From Candidatus Gastranaerophilales bacterium (GTDB lineage: Bacteria > Cyanobacteriota > Vampirovibrionia > Gastranaerophilales > Gastranaerophilaceae), in NCBI GenBank assembly GCA_947624665.1, contig CANQLK010000088.1, positions 1-6,976 of the forward strand: a stretch of DNA of 6,976 nt, given 5' to 3'. Position 1 is the stretch's first letter. Every line of letters begins with the position of its first letter. This document shows, piece by piece, positions 6,443 through 6,976 of the stretch. The translations under genes were made by a program, and so were the position numbers. Below the pieces are notes generated by a model. That model had not been told where the DNA came from, ran no database searches, and saw only the letters and a program-made list of their open reading frames with translations.

Positions 6443-6554
6443 ACAAATTTTGCGTAGGCTGAAGCGAAGCGAAACGCCGAAGAAACACCGAAATAGCGAA
6501 CGACTTTTGCGAAGCAAATAGTGAGCGACTTGAAGGAGTGAAGCAATAATTTGT
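6443..6554 (+). repeat. 112-bp GA-rich element with terminal inverted repeats
   Basis: The ends are complementary: ACAAATT (6443-6449) with AATTTGT (6548-6554), then TTGC (6450-6453) with GCAA (6543-6546) across a one-base bulge. The interior is purine-rich and built of variants of GCGAA/GTGAA, unlike the rest of the window. It contains a 16-bp direct repeat with two differences (AAATAGCGAACGACTT at 6491-6506, AAATAGTGAGCGACTT at 6516-6531) and a TTTGC-GAA-GCAAA hairpin (6506-6518 region). It begins directly after the tRNA fragment ending at 6442. I take it for a non-coding interspersed repeat; open frames through it are low-complexity and unlikely to be genes. Confidence 0.6.
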
Positions 6555-6570
6555 AAGGCTATATCGAAAT

Positions 6571-6582
6571 CGGGACGTAGCG
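6571..6582 (+). repeat. Middle copy of the tRNA-Pro 5' core
   Basis: CGGGACGTAGCG is identical to the first 12 nt of the tRNA at 6680. With the three bases before it (AAT) the identity to the tRNA copy reaches 15 nt. It lies 143 bp after the first copy and 109 bp before the tRNA. The following bases (TGCCTGAC) diverge and start another palindromic element. Confidence 0.75.
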
Positions 6583-6583
6583 T

Positions 6584-6653
6584 GCCTGACTCTGCCGACG
6601 AGAATGATACAGTGTATCATTCGAGGAGAGGTAGCACGTAGTGCGCTTCAGGC
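6584..6653 (+). repeat. 70-bp palindromic element, foldable as a three-way junction
   Basis: GCCTGA (6584-6589) pairs with TCAGGC (6648-6653), closing the element. Inside, CTCT (6590-6593) can pair with AGAG (6627-6630). These enclose a long perfect inverted repeat, GAATGATACA (6602-6611) and TGTATCATTC (6613-6622), with one central base. A second small hairpin, GCAC-GTA-GTGC, covers 6634-6644. As RNA this would make a compact three-way junction; as DNA it could extrude as a cruciform. It ends 26 nt before the tRNA. Whether it is a small RNA or a mobile palindromic repeat cannot be told from one copy. Confidence 0.55.
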
Positions 6654-6679
6654 CCAAAATTGAAAAGTTAATATATAAT

Positions 6680-6753
<74 letters not shown>

Positions 6754-6760
6754 TTTTTTT
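6754..6760 (+). terminator. T-run directly after the tRNA
   Basis: Seven T residues follow the discriminator base. With the T arm and acceptor stem as the upstream structure, they could end transcription. There is no separate terminator hairpin. Confidence 0.35.
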
Positions 6761-6786
6761 ATTGTTTATTCTCATTCGCATTACGT

Positions 6787-6815
6787 GATTTTCTACGGCT
6801 TGCGCCTTGAAAATC
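6787..6815. repeat. 29-bp imperfect palindrome downstream of the tRNA
   Basis: Outer arms GATTTTC (6787-6793) and GAAAATC (6809-6815) enclose GGC (6797-6799) and GCC (6804-6806) around TTGC. No T-run follows, so it is not an ordinary terminator. The surrounding 6761-6976 holds no gene I can support: the open frames are short and without ribosome sites or recognisable domains. Confidence 0.5.
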
Positions 6816-6976
6816 TACTTACCCGACCCGTCAAACTACGGTGTCTTTTAATGTCCGTTTTGAGTCGGAAGTTTTTTGTCATCTTTTTGCCTCTATTACA
6901 AACACAATGCCAGTTTTTGCGGTCGGAAATAAGATGATTTGCATATTTTGAAATCGGTCAAAAACGGCTTTTATTG

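Noticed and set aside
6343..6620. Two overlapping minus-strand open frames rich in Ser, Phe, Arg and Leu
   Set aside because: They translate the GA-rich repeat and the tRNA fragments in two frames at once, have no ribosome sites and have the low-complexity look of repeat-derived frames.
6674..6679. Perfect TATAAT directly before the tRNA taken as its -10 box
   Set aside because: It touches the first base of the mature tRNA, so transcription would begin inside the gene; no matching -35 box.

Overview
The window looks like a chromosomal segment of an AT-rich bacterium with short intergenic gaps and mostly Shine-Dalgarno-led genes. Two proteins begin with MRINS, followed by an Asn/Ser/Gln-rich linker and an SFKG box. 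From memory, such N-terminal tags recur in uncharacterised proteins of gut non-photosynthetic Cyanobacteria-related lineages (Vampirovibrionia/Melainabacteria, Gastranaerophilales). I offer that placement as a tentative inference; no marker gene here settles it.

Layout. The left edge holds the start of a minus-strand TPR protein (1-251), divergent from a small orphan gene (426-842) across a gap with promoter-like elements facing both ways. A gene for a secreted or membrane-anchored beta-rich protein follows (889-1689), then the conserved ATPase ychF (1782-2879). A strong bidirectional hairpin terminator (2906-2940) separates ychF from a convergent minus-strand pair of probable membrane proteins (3852-4817, then 2951-3865). 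These two overlap by 14 bp and look like diverged paralogues. Next, also on the minus strand, is a complete UDP-glucose/GDP-mannose dehydrogenase-family gene (5003-6304), with no other sugar-polymer genes in view.

The right end (6305-6976) has no convincing protein gene. It contains a tRNA-Pro(GGG) (6680-6753) preceded by an unusual repeat cluster. A 36-bp block covering the tRNA leader and its first 15 nt is duplicated 252 bp upstream (32/36 identical), and a third core copy lies between them. Each upstream copy is followed by a different palindrome-bounded element: one of 112 bp that is GA-rich, and one of 70 bp that can be drawn as a three-way junction. This is the least ordinary part of the window and its main candidate for something undescribed.

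The genes do not form one pathway. YchF and tRNA-Pro are housekeeping; the dehydrogenase supplies a UDP-uronic acid (or related sugar acid) for surface polysaccharide; the others are lineage-type proteins, probably of the cell envelope, with no assignable function.
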